DNA from: Ramlibacter ginsenosidimutans | GTDB taxonomy: Bacteria > Pseudomonadota > Gammaproteobacteria > Burkholderiales > Burkholderiaceae_C | NCBI RefSeq assembly: GCF_042678185.1 | Contig: NZ_JBHUDQ010000013.1 | Length of the DNA: 64,000 bases | Direction: 5' to 3' (one strand) | Shown here: positions 49,594 to 57,545 of the stretch, one piece after another | Layout: the number at the start of each line of letters is the position of its first letter | How positions within the stretch are numbered: position 1 is the stretch's first letter | Translations under genes and position numbers: made by a program | The notes under the pieces: model-generated | What the model saw: the letters and a program-made list of their open reading frames with translations, nothing else | The model's database searches: none | Told to the model about the DNA's origin: nothing

Positions 49594-50864
49594 TTGGAGC
49601 TGACCTGCCGTCGTTCCAAGCGCGCGTGAAACATTGACCAGATGGGCTGCGTCCGCCGCGATGTCCGTGACGCCGGCCTCCTTAGCGGCGCGCTCGAAGG
49701 CACGGCGTCGTTCAGCCAGCTCAGGTCTTCGCGCTGCTCTCCTGCAAGCACCGCGCGTAGAACCTGCAAATGAGTTTTAGACGAAGCCGCGGCTGCAGCT
49801 TTAGCGCTTTCGAGCTCTGATTGAGCGGCTGCGAGCCGCTCGGCTGCGGACTGCTGCTGCTGCCTTTGTCGTACCAGGGCGTTTAGCGATTGAAGGGTAA
49901 GCGTGCGCGCGGTAGAAAGCGCGTCCATGACCCCTTCCGCTGCGCTCGTACTGTTTCGCCTCTGCAGCCATGCGTTGAGCTCCGAGAACAGGTGGTCGAT
50001 CAGGCTTGCCCAGAGATTCGTCTCCGCGTAGTGCCACGCGTTGAACCGAACTTGCACAATGTGCTCGAGATACTGCGCGGAGTCACGTCGATCTCGCCCT
50101 GGAGATGTGAGCTGATCGGCATGCTCGTGTACGAGTCGCATGAAGTACGACTTTCCACTGCCCCAGTCTCCGAACACGCCGACGGCGATGGGCGGCTTGA
50201 ACGAGCGAGAGACCGCGAGGCGTGCAAGTGCGTGCGCCTCTTGGGTTACGCCAAGCTTGTCGTCTAAGTCAGAGGTCCACGGATCGTCATTGTGCGCAAC
50301 TGCAATATTGATCTGTCCGTCGGCAGCGTGGTCGTAGTCCTCTTCGGAGTCTCCTTGCGTCGGAAATGGATACGCCTGTGCAGGGTCCAGTCCAGGCGGC
50401 CCCTCGGTGCGACTTGTCAATGGTGGTGCTGGGGGACCGAGCTCCTCGGCTTCAGTTCGGGCGATGCTGTCGGTATATAGGCGCTCCGCGTAGTCATCGT
50501 CAAAAGCGGTCGGTTGGTCCGCGGCATGCTTGCCAATCTTTTTCGCCGTGGACATAGGGCCAACGCCTCCTAAGTCGACCCGGATTCGGCGGCTTTGCGA
50601 GGGAGGCTGTTGTTGGTCCGCGGCACGCTCCCCGATCTTCTCCGTCGACGACGTTGCGCCACCGCCTCCGATGTCGCCCCGCACGTGGTGACTCTGTGAG
50701 GGAGGTGGTTGCTTACCTTCGGGCGAAACAGGCGCGCTGCCACCTGCTCCGATGGCTCCTCTTTCGGGTTTCTGGCGGGGAACTCGCTGCGGAGCAACGC
50801 TAGCGGGCCCCCTTGGGGGGACGGGAGGTGGCGGGGGTGGCCCTCCGGGTTTGCTGACGCTCAT
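49590..50864 (-). CDS. KAP-family P-loop NTPase, N-terminal part (split gene)
   Basis: A frame of about 424 residues with a low-complexity N-terminus (SVSKPGGPPPPPPVPPRG). Around residue 240 comes the Walker A motif GVFGDWGSGKSYFMRLVHEH and later the typical NAWHYAETNLWASLIDHLFS segment. The last 30 or so residues (SAPLRRPASRTSRRTQPIWS) read like the wrong frame. ATG at 50864 (MSVSKPG) is preceded by GGGCGGAG. KAP NTPases are often found in mobile and defence islands and are usually membrane-anchored; here the helices fall in the second frame. Confidence 0.82.
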   Translation of the reverse strand: MSVSKPGGPPPPPPVPPRGPASVAPQRVPRQKPERGAIGAGGSAPVSPEGKQPPPSQSHHVRGDIGGGGATSSTEKIGERAADQQQPPSQSRRIRVDLGGVGPMSTAKKIGKHAADQPTAFDDDYAERLYTDSIARTEAEELGPPAPPLTSRTEGPPGLDPAQAYPFPTQGDSEEDYDHAADGQINIAVAHNDDPWTSDLDDKLGVTQEAHALARLAVSRSFKPPIAVGVFGDWGSGKSYFMRLVHEHADQLTSPGRDRRDSAQYLEHIVQVRFNAWHYAETNLWASLIDHLFSELNAWLQRRNSTSAAEGVMDALSTARTLTLQSLNALVRQRQQQQSAAERLAAAQSELESAKAAAAASSKTHLQVLRAVLAGEQREDLSWLNDAVPSSAPLRRPASRTSRRTQPIWSMFHARLERRQVSSN

Positions 50865-50978
50865 GCTCCGCCCTTTCATCCCTGCGCTGTAAACACTCAT
50901 CGTAGCGCACCACGCAACTGCATACTTGCCTCCGCCCCGCGTTCGGCGATGGTTCTTGATTGGGCGAGATACCTGCAC

Positions 50979-51003
50979 CTTAACTCGCGTAAATGCCTAC
51001 TTC
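50979..51003 (+). repeat. Island repeat motif, copy C
   Basis: CTTAACTCGCGTAAATGCCT (50979-50998) followed by ACTTC. It shares ACTCGCGTAAATGCCTA with copy B at 31992. The right part (TTAGC...GTTA) is not kept. Confidence 0.65.
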
Positions 51004-51158
51004 TCGCAACTCAGAGCCTGGCGGTGCTCCGCGACGTCCGGTCGTTTGTCCCCACGGCGCGTTCGCTGGACCGTACTACTTTCTGTTCCGCCCGTCCGGG
51101 GGATGCGGATCATCTGCTCAAAGTGCACTCTCCGCGGTTTCCACAGAAGGAGACGGTA

Positions 51159-51449
51159 ATGGCCCACGAGATCACTTGCATCAAGAAGAGCGATCGCCAG
51201 AACCAACATGACCGCATCACTCACGTGGGTGGGCGCGGTGGATCCGAGAATGGAGACGGCCCCTGGAATATCCCGCAGGAGAGTGCGATTCAAGGCATTG
51301 AATCTGGACAGTGGTCCTTCTACGTCACGAAGAACGGATCGCAGGTCAAGGTCATACTCGCCGTGAGCCGCTTCGGAAACAAGTACCTAAAGACGGGGGC
51401 GGACGGCGAGCAGCCGGACAATCTCCTCAGCCTACCTGAGTGTCCGTAG
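51159..51449 (+). CDS. DUF3892 protein
   Basis: A 96-residue protein, MAHEITCIKKSDRQNQHDRI then THVGGRGGSENGDGPWNIPQ, with the typical close NKYLKTGADGEQPDNLLSLP and a final ECP. This is the DUF3892 pattern (IxxVGG...W..t..eAI..I..G ... YLKT..D...NNLLsLP). ATG 51159 follows AGAAGGAGAC. The family has no known function and is common in accessory regions. Confidence 0.87.
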   Translation: MAHEITCIKKSDRQNQHDRITHVGGRGGSENGDGPWNIPQESAIQGIESGQWSFYVTKNGSQVKVILAVSRFGNKYLKTGADGEQPDNLLSLPECP

Positions 51450-51536
51450 TGCCTTAGCGCGCGGGGTGACGGAAAAGCGAGAGACGGAGGCCAACTTGCT
51501 CTAGGAACGGACTTCGGCTGACGCTATCGTCACTAC

Positions 51537-52205
51537 ATGTCTTCCCGCATCCGCCGTTCGGTCAGCTTCCGTGAGCAGCTAGAGCTCTCCATGTGTGCCA
51601 TGACCCGGCTCTTTGCGCAATGTGAGCCAGCTGCTCCGATCGGCTCTGCCCCGCTCGAAGACGACGACTTGTTCGGCTTCCGCGTCGTTGGGCAGCAGCA
51701 GCGGCCGTCCGAGTTTCTGCAATGCTGGCTCGATATGGTGCGGGTGATATTCGAACCGGCGCCGCCCGGAACGATGTTCCTCAACTCAAACTGGGATCTC
51801 ATCACCGCTGCGGTGCCGGAGGCGCCGTTTAGGCTGCAGTACCTGTCGGTGTCCAGTGGCTCGGCCGACGGTGCCACAGCCCTCATAAAGCGCCATCTCG
51901 AGCCACGGGCTTTGGAGCTGGGGTGCCCGATATCAGAGGCGGTGGCGTGTTTCGCCGCGCTCTGCGTGGGCGAGGAGCTGTACGAACGGCGGATGTCCTT
52001 GAACAAGGAGTTGCAAGGAACGCTCGGAGGCGGTTTCACTGTGGATGAAGCGTTGGTGGCGATCTCTGAAGTCGCGCACGGACGCGACGCGGCTCGCAGA
52101 GCGGAACGACAAGCGCACGCGGGAGTGACGCTGGATCGGCAACTTAGTGCAGGTGTGATGCGGATCTCCGCGTGGCTGTTTTTGCATCAGCACCCAACGC
52201 ACTGA
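51537..52205 (+). CDS. Hypothetical protein (has a decayed paralogue at 53.4 kb)
   Basis: A 222-residue protein with no signal peptide. A hydrophobic helix-rich middle (LLQ and SISEAVACFAALCVGEEL) precedes the conserved end LYERRMSLNKELQGTLGGGF ... RQAHAGVTLDRQLSAGVMRI. The same ending occurs in the pseudogene 53404-53730, so this is one of a tandem pair. The function is not recognised. Confidence 0.6.
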   Translation: MSSRIRRSVSFREQLELSMCAMTRLFAQCEPAAPIGSAPLEDDDLFGFRVVGQQQRPSEFLQCWLDMVRVIFEPAPPGTMFLNSNWDLITAAVPEAPFRLQYLSVSSGSADGATALIKRHLEPRALELGCPISEAVACFAALCVGEELYERRMSLNKELQGTLGGGFTVDEALVAISEVAHGRDAARRAERQAHAGVTLDRQLSAGVMRISAWLFLHQHPTH

Positions 52206-52428
52206 GCGCTTGGACTTCAGCCATCGCGACAATGGCCATCCGGCGCGCTCAACCACTGCGGGTCGACGCCGCCAGCGCAACCGTCGCTCGCGCAGTCGAT
52301 ATACACAAGCGTAGAGCACACCATGCACGCTGTTCTCGCCCCATGCCTCATTATGTCTGCACCGGAGCCGCGGCTCGCGAGCCGATCTCATTCAGATTGA
52401 GGAGAGTGTGCGATGCTACGGGGCAGAT

Positions 52429-52468
52429 GCGCCGGTGCGCCGGTGCGGCGGTGCGGCGGTGCGGCGGG
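52429..52468 (+). repeat. Short 8-bp tandem repeat
   Basis: Five adjacent 8-bp units: GCGCCGGT twice, GCGGCGGT twice and GCGGCGGG. It is intergenic, just before the CX8C-repeat protein gene. Confidence 0.75.
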
Positions 52469-52599
52469 CGTGCTGCGCCGGGGCAGCGGATGCGCGCTTG
52501 TTCTGGGTGTGGGTGGGGCTGTACGCAGGCGATAGGTGGTCGCCTGCCTTCGGTCCGTCCGCTACTCGCTTTCTTAGCTTTCTGCTCGAGGAGCGGCAC

Positions 52600-53364
52600 A
52601 TGAGAGCACTCTTGGTTTCACTTGTGGCTGTTCTGGGTTCTCTGGCCGCGTCTAGCTTTGCCCAATCGGAGTTGGACCGGGCCAAGAACCTGGCAATGTG
52701 TTTGGAGGGGAGGTATCCCTCGTTGTGCAAGCGGAGCTGGCTCACCTCCCAGGAACTGCCGAAGGTGGAGGCGGCCGAGCGCCGCGAAAATCTAAAGACC
52801 TGCATGAGCGGCAGATATGCGTCGCTGTGCAAGAGGGAATGGCTCTCACCAAACGAGTCGAGGGAGGTTCTTCTCGCCGAACGTCGCGAGAACTTGAAGA
52901 CCTGCATGTCCGGGCGCTTCAAGTCTCTGTGCAAGAAGAGTCTTCTCACGCAAGCGGAGCTGACGCAGGTGCTCGCGGCTGAGGCGGCAGAGAATCTGAA
53001 GACCTGCCTAAGCGGAAGGTATCCATCGCTGTGCGACCGTGCTTTGCTTTCCCCCCAGCAGCTCGCGCAGGCACAGGAGGCAGAAAGGAGTGCCGCCGCG
53101 GCGAGGCCGCAGCAAAGTCGTCGGTCTTCTAGCGGGCTCGCAGGCCGAAGCGGGTACGGCGGGTGCGAAGATGGACACTGGATTGAGTCAGTGTTGAGCG
53201 ATGGCAGTATCGTAAAGCTGGAGGACGGCTCGGTGTGGGAGGTAGATGGAGCAGACAGCGTGGACTCCGCGCTTTGGCTTCCCGTTTCGGAGATCGTCGC
53301 TTGTGACAACAAGCTGATAAACACAGACGACAACGAGTCGGTGTCAGCACATCGAATTCGATAA
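52600..53364 (+). CDS. Secreted protein with four CX8C repeats
   Basis: A 254-residue protein with a signal peptide (MRALLVSLVAVLGSLAASSFA). Four tandem units of about 34 residues follow, each with the core NLKTCMSGRYASLCKRxxLS and a cysteine pair eight residues apart (CX8C). The second half carries another pattern, YGGCEDGHWIESVLSDGSIV and LEDGSVWEVDGADSVDSALW, resembling a small beta-domain. The repeated cysteines suggest disulfides in the periplasm or outside. The start ATG 52600 follows GAGGAG. Confidence 0.7.
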   Translation: MRALLVSLVAVLGSLAASSFAQSELDRAKNLAMCLEGRYPSLCKRSWLTSQELPKVEAAERRENLKTCMSGRYASLCKREWLSPNESREVLLAERRENLKTCMSGRFKSLCKKSLLTQAELTQVLAAEAAENLKTCLSGRYPSLCDRALLSPQQLAQAQEAERSAAAARPQQSRRSSSGLAGRSGYGGCEDGHWIESVLSDGSIVKLEDGSVWEVDGADSVDSALWLPVSEIVACDNKLINTDDNESVSAHRIR

Positions 53365-53403
53365 GGGCTAACGGTTATGGCAGTGCAGACGGCGGGCCCG
53401 CTG

Positions 53404-53730
53404 CGTTAAAAGACCGCGCCGTGCAGCCGCGGGTGGTCGCGCTCGGGAGTCCGTTGCGCGAATCGGCGGAATGTTTCGCGGCCCCGTAAGTAAGGGAGGA
53501 GTTGTTCGAGCACCGGATGTCTCTCACCAACGATCTTCAGCGGGTGCTCGGAGCCGGGTTCACCGCAGCAGGAGCGATCAATCCGGCTGCGCACGGACGC
53601 GAGGCAACTCGGGGGAATGGAACGACAGGTGCACGCCGGGCTGGCGCTGGACCGGCAACTCGCAGCGGGCGTGATGCGGATCTCCGTGTGGCTAGTGATG
53701 CCCGAAAGAAGGGGCGGCCACGTTGCGTCA
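53404..53730 (+). pseudogene. Decayed paralogue of the 51537-52205 gene
   Basis: The frame reads ALKDRAVQPRVVALGSPLRE then SAECFAAP. After an in-frame stop or shift it continues EELFEHRMSLTNDLQRVLGA, then in another frame ERQVHAGLALDRQLAAGVMR. The intact gene has ALIKRHLEPRALELGCPISE, EELYERRMSLNKELQGTLGG and ERQAHAGVTLDRQLSAGVMR at the same places. So this is a truncated, frameshifted copy of its C-terminal half. Confidence 0.85.
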
Positions 53731-53765
53731 GAGCAGTGGCAGTCCAGTAGGGCCTTCGGCGCAAG

Positions 53766-54059
53766 CTACTGCTCCCAGTTAGCGACTCCACCGTGGTGGG
53801 AGCAGGTGCCCCGATGGCTCTGGCTGAAGCTCCAGGTCCCATCTCTGCATTTGGCTGTAGCACCCTGGGGCTTCTTATCGTCCTTGGTATGTGCGGGCGA
53901 GTGGACGCTTCGGCCTGACCTATTTATGTACTGCCCGTGCTCGATCAGTTGGCTCTCTTCGGGCTGCGGTGCTGGTGGCCGTAGGTAATGCGTTGGCGCT
54001 CGCGCGAACACCCCGGTGGAGATTAAGCATACAAGTGCAAGGGCAGCCAGTCGCTTCAT
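53766..54059 (-). CDS. DUF3761 small secreted protein
   Basis: A 97-residue protein with signal peptide MKRLAALALVCLISTGVFA. It ends in YINRSGRSVHSPAHTK and ATAKCRDGTWSFSQSHRGTC plus SHHGGVANW, the DUF3761 pattern (YxNxxGxxVxSP ... ATAxCxDGxxSFSxxxxGxCSHHGGV). The ATG at 54059 is used because the frame to 54218 adds unlikely sequence. The family role is unknown. Confidence 0.88.
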   Translation of the reverse strand: MKRLAALALVCLISTGVFARAPTHYLRPPAPQPEESQLIEHGQYINRSGRSVHSPAHTKDDKKPQGATAKCRDGTWSFSQSHRGTCSHHGGVANWEQ

Positions 54060-54429
54060 GTTGATACTCCGGGTTGCGCCGATCTTTAGTCGCCTTACGA
54101 CTCGGAAGGGCGCTCCGTCACTCACCTGAACCGAAGAATCCCCTGTCGCGATCACTCTTACCAGATTGTGCTTGCCCGAGCTCTCGGGCGGCGACGAAAG
54201 GACGCCAGGCCGCATCATCCGCAGATGCTGCGGCCGAGGGCTCTTGGCAGCACGTTGCCGAATGTCGTACGACCGGGTATACCGCTTCGTGCGCGGCGGC
54301 CTCTTGCGTTAGGGGCCGTGCGCGGACCGGAGATTATGCGAGGCGATGTGAGATTGAAGTCACTTGCACGCTCCACGTCTGGCAACGGAGAGCCAATCCT
54401 ATTAGTAATGCTAGTAGGTATGATGAGTC
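54060..54429. other. Intergenic region with no clear gene
   Basis: No credible frame on either strand. It probably holds the promoters of the divergent DUF3761 and XRE-type regulator genes; the sequence just before the latter (TATTAGTAATGCTAGTAGG) is AT-rich. Confidence 0.5.
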
Positions 54430-54879
54430 ATGCCAAACATTGCATCCATTCTCAAATCTGAAATCGCTCGTGTTGCGCAAAAGCAAATCCGAAGCGAAAC
54501 GCAGGACATAAAGAGAGCGTCTGCGCAGCACCGCGCTCATATTGCCGCACTACGGCGCAGGATCGATGATCTCGAGCGAGAGCTGAGGCGCGTGACGAAA
54601 TCGACAAGGGTCTCGTCGCGCCCGCAGGGGACCGAGGAGGAGGGCGAAGGCGTGCAGCGCCGCTTTAGTCCCAAGCGCCTGGCAGCGACCCGTGCGAAGC
54701 TCGGGCTTTCAGCAGCAGATTTCGCTACCCTCATTGGCGTCAGCGGTCAAAGCATCTATAAATGGGAAGCTGGTGAATCGCGGCCTCGGGCGAAGCAATT
54801 GGAAGCGATCGCATCGGTTCGCCACATAGGAAAGCGGGATGCGATGCAGCGGCTGGAAGTGCTGCGCGCAGCGCACTAG
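54430..54879 (+). CDS. XRE-type helix-turn-helix regulator
   Basis: A 149-residue protein with an N-terminal coiled coil (about residues 8-60, DDLERELRRVTK) and a C-terminal HTH: KRLAATRAKLGLSAADFATL then IGVSGQSIYKWEAGESRPR. The WE(A/S)GxxRPR end of helix 3 is characteristic of the XRE family. It is an accessory regulator of unknown target. Confidence 0.85.
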   Translation: MPNIASILKSEIARVAQKQIRSETQDIKRASAQHRAHIAALRRRIDDLERELRRVTKSTRVSSRPQGTEEEGEGVQRRFSPKRLAATRAKLGLSAADFATLIGVSGQSIYKWEAGESRPRAKQLEAIASVRHIGKRDAMQRLEVLRAAH

Positions 54880-55199
54880 ATTACTTGAGCGCGAACCGCT
54901 CACTCAGTCCTGCGCAGGCCGCGGCTCTGCCTATATGCGCATGACCGTGCATTGCGGGACCAGAGCTCAGCGCAGTCTGAAGAGGCAATCATCCAGGAGA
55001 CGCGCAGCGAGGGTCAAAGAAAGCGCAACTCGGCGGCCGCGCGCGTTCCGCGTCGCGCAGATCGCCTTGACTTCGCATAAGCCGGAATTTACGTAGGCTA
55101 GGATCTGCTTAGAAAATAGGCAGATGCTCGCTGCGAGACGCCGAGCAGGGGAGGGCGAACGCGTCTCTCTGCGGAGCCGGGGAGCCGCGGAGCCCCTGC
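54880..55199. other. Intergenic region between convergent regulator genes
   Basis: About 320 bases with no clear gene. It contains CTTCGCATAAGCC near 55.07 kb. The convergent ends of the two regulator genes may be terminated here; I did not find a clear terminator. Confidence 0.5.
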
Positions 55200-55649
55200 C
55201 TACTTGGTCCACATTTCGGATTCCAGCGCCAGCTCCTGCACCAGCTGTCGCACGAGCTCGCGGCGCGCAGCGGGCATGAGGCGCAGGTGGGAGAGCAGGC
55301 GGAGTTCGTCCGCTGTAACCGTGCCGTTGTCCACTTTCTCATAGCGCGTCGCCCGCGCCTCGCTCGCCGGCGGCCCGCCAGTGTCCCGCCGCTCCGGCAG
55401 TCCGTACCGCAGCCAAGTCACGGGCACCCCCGTCATCTGCGCCAGCACCTCAATCTTCTCCGGCGCCGGCATCGCCGTGCCCGTAAGCCACTTTTGCGCG
55501 GCCTGCGGCGTCACCGATCGGCCGTGCCAACGCAAATTGAATGCCTCTGCGAGCGCAGTGGGCGTGGAGATGCGCTTGCGCCCGCGCGCCAGAGCGGCCT
55601 TGAGCCTCTCCGAGAACGCCTCTCTCTCCGCCTTGGTCTGCGTGGCCAT
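55200..55649 (-). CDS. Phage-repressor-like HTH regulator
   Basis: A 149-residue protein with an N-terminal helix-turn-helix, FSERLKAALARGRKRISTPT then AEAFNLRWHGRSVTPQAAQK and WLTGTAMPAPEKIEVLAQMT. It ends in a helix-rich tail. The combination of HTH and the GTAMPxxxKxxxLA motif is typical of Cro/CI-like regulators of mobile elements. It is divergent from the exported protein gene, with a perfect palindrome in between. Confidence 0.82.
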   Translation of the reverse strand: MATQTKAEREAFSERLKAALARGRKRISTPTALAEAFNLRWHGRSVTPQAAQKWLTGTAMPAPEKIEVLAQMTGVPVTWLRYGLPERRDTGGPPASEARATRYEKVDNGTVTADELRLLSHLRLMPAARRELVRQLVQELALESEMWTK

Positions 55650-55682
55650 GCCAAGCAGTCTGAAACACGCGGCTGTCTATTC

Positions 55683-55700
55683 GTAAACCTGCTGGTTTAC
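55683..55700. promoter_or_regulatory. Palindromic operator candidate
   Basis: GTAAACC TGCT GGTTTAC is an 18-bp perfect inverted repeat with 7-bp arms. It lies 34 bases upstream of the repressor-like gene start (55649) and 62 bases upstream of the exported gene start. A second, weaker dyad CAAC-N6-GTTG follows. It is the expected position for autorepression by the HTH protein. Confidence 0.65.
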
Positions 55701-55761
55701 CTAACAACTGACAGGTTGTAGCATCAGAGTGTTGGCGGCCATCGCTGCCGGAGAAGACAAT

Positions 55762-57006
55762 ATGTTCAACAAACCGTTTTTGGCAGGTTCTGCAGTCTTG
55801 CTTCTTATTGGCCTGAGTGCAGCAACTGCCCGAGCGCAGGACCCTACGGCCAGTGTGATGCGGGCGTTGGGCCGCATGATCGACTCCAAGATCCAGAAGC
55901 AGAATTCGACCGGGCAGAGTGCGGGCACAGCACCCGCACAAGAGGCAGACGCCGCGGTGGCCGGGCCGTCACAGGCCGGCCCAGACGCTGGGGATCCCGC
56001 AACTTCGGGAATGCAGGCAGCGGCGCCAGCAGCTGACGCCGAACAGGCCGCTTCGGGCAGGAAGTCCCCCGTTCAACGCGCCACACCGCCCGCAAACGAG
56101 ACGGCTGCGATCTACGAAAAGGCCAGATCTGAAGGCAGCAGCGACGAGGATGCCTGGATCTACGGGCAATTGGCGGGCTACGCCAAGCAGCTGCACGCGG
56201 CTGCAGCATCGGGCACGAACCAGTTGGCGTTCAAGAACCTGCGCATAGGCGCGGAATTTCCGCTGAACATCAACGGCCAGGGGATGCCTGCCGCAGCGGG
56301 CAGACGCGTGGAGAGTTGGGAAGAAGGCGCCGCCCCTGAAGGAACCAGCAGGCCTGAACTTAAGCGGGGCCCAACAGAGACTTGGCGCTGCTGGACTCGG
56401 CGCTGGAGCATGGGAGTCCAGTGCTTGCTCACAGAGTCACCGGAGCTCACGACTGCCTTCGGAGAGAACTTGAAGATGGTCGAGGTGTTCGTGACCAAAC
56501 CCGAGTACGACTATCAGCCCCTGAATTACGCGTGGCAGCGAGACATGCACCCGCGGATTGCGATGATCCAGATTTTGGGAGATGGCAAGCAGCTCGCGAG
56601 AAGCGCGAAAGAATATGCCGGTGGCGTCTTCCACGCGGCGCCAAAGGTGGCAGCCTCAAAGAACGAGAACGGCGCGACGCCGTCCCGCGCGGCATGCGCT
56701 GCCGTGAGCTCCAAGCGCGTCGCCGATCTCACAACCGATGATCTGGCTCTTCGTCGCGAGTGCGCCAATCCAACCACCGGCCTGTTTCAGAGAATGGAGA
56801 CCCCGGAGACCCTCTATAAGTACGAGAACACGGATTCCGTCGTGGAAGTCCTCGAACGCCAGCTCATCGACGGAACAACGCAGGTGAGTATGAGTCTGGG
56901 CAGCGTGCGGTGGAACAAGCTGGCAGAGAAGCAAGGTGAGCGGGTGCAAGCTCTCCGTGCTGAATACGCGGCGCGCAGAGCGAAGGCAGGGCGCAACGAT
57001 TTCTGA
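55762..57006 (+). CDS. Exported hypothetical protein
   Basis: A protein of about 414 residues starting MFNKPFLAGSAVLLLIGLSA with a signal peptide cleaved near ARAQ. After an Ala/Gln/Pro-rich linker (residues 30-110) comes a globular domain with AWIYGQLAGYAKQLHAAAAS, and RCWTRRWSMGVQCLLTESPE with two Cys. I know no family. Its control by the adjacent repressor-like protein is suggested by the palindrome between them. Confidence 0.6.
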   Translation: MFNKPFLAGSAVLLLIGLSAATARAQDPTASVMRALGRMIDSKIQKQNSTGQSAGTAPAQEADAAVAGPSQAGPDAGDPATSGMQAAAPAADAEQAASGRKSPVQRATPPANETAAIYEKARSEGSSDEDAWIYGQLAGYAKQLHAAAASGTNQLAFKNLRIGAEFPLNINGQGMPAAAGRRVESWEEGAAPEGTSRPELKRGPTETWRCWTRRWSMGVQCLLTESPELTTAFGENLKMVEVFVTKPEYDYQPLNYAWQRDMHPRIAMIQILGDGKQLARSAKEYAGGVFHAAPKVAASKNENGATPSRAACAAVSSKRVADLTTDDLALRRECANPTTGLFQRMETPETLYKYENTDSVVEVLERQLIDGTTQVSMSLGSVRWNKLAEKQGERVQALRAEYAARRAKAGRNDF

Positions 57007-57147
57007 GTTCTCGGAAGTCCGGGGGGGCACCTCGGGTACCACGCACCTGGATGGGAGTCCCTCAAGCGAACCGCGGGATGTACGGCGAGGAGAATCGCGG
57101 ATGCAGATGCGGATACTGTTGCTCTGTACACAGATGTCTCGATCAGC

Positions 57148-57324
57148 GCATTGACCACCGTCTCGGTGTCTGTGGCTGCCACCTTCACGAGCATCACGTA
57201 GCGCGTTTGCAGTTCCACCAGGGTTGCGATCTGGCTCCACGCGCGGTCGCCGAATGGCAGATGTTTCCTTCCCAGTGGCCAGGCACCGCACGGTCGTCCA
57301 CTGAAGCAGGGCGCTCGCTGATCG
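57148..57324 (-). pseudogene. IS30 transposase remnant, distal piece
   Basis: Reading the minus strand down from 57316, the sequence encodes ERPASVDDRAVPGHWEG, then in another frame SQIATLVELQTRYVMLVKVA and DTETVVNALI, the central DDE part of an IS30-family transposase. It stops matching at about 57148. This is the continuation of the IS30 gene whose first part lies at 63045-63702; the IS66 transposon separates the two pieces exactly. Confidence 0.88.
57317..57324. repeat. Left 8-bp target-site duplication (GCTGATCG)
   Basis: The octamer GCTGATCG directly precedes the left end of the IS66 transposon and is repeated exactly after its right end at 63045-63052. IS66-family elements make 8-bp duplications. 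Confidence 0.9.
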
Positions 57325-57349
57325 GTAAGCGTCTGGCGATCCCGTGTTG
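57325..57349 (+). repeat. Left terminal inverted repeat of the IS66 transposon
   Basis: Begins GTAAGCGTCTGGCGATCCC and matches the right end at about four of every five positions over some 25 bases. See 63020-63044. Confidence 0.85.
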
Positions 57350-57545
57350 ACACTGGATTCCGGCAGCGCCCCGCAATGGCGGCGCTTTCCCGCGCGCAGG
57401 CGAGCGGCGGGCTGCGTCACAAGAGCGATGTCCAGCAGTGCGGCAGGAGCTCGCTGACTCGAGCGACTGCCCATGCAGCGGGCCTCTTTGGTCGACGAGC
57501 TGTTGCTGCATCGTGGCACGAAGGTTCGTAGCTGGATCGGTCGCC

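Noticed and set aside
49590..49776. Programmed frameshift in the KAP gene
   Set aside because: No XXXYYYZ slippery heptamer or clear downstream structure was seen at the switch; a plain indel explains it better.
57346..57545. Small gene between the transposon left end and copD
   Set aside because: The frames present are short and random-like, with no ribosome site.
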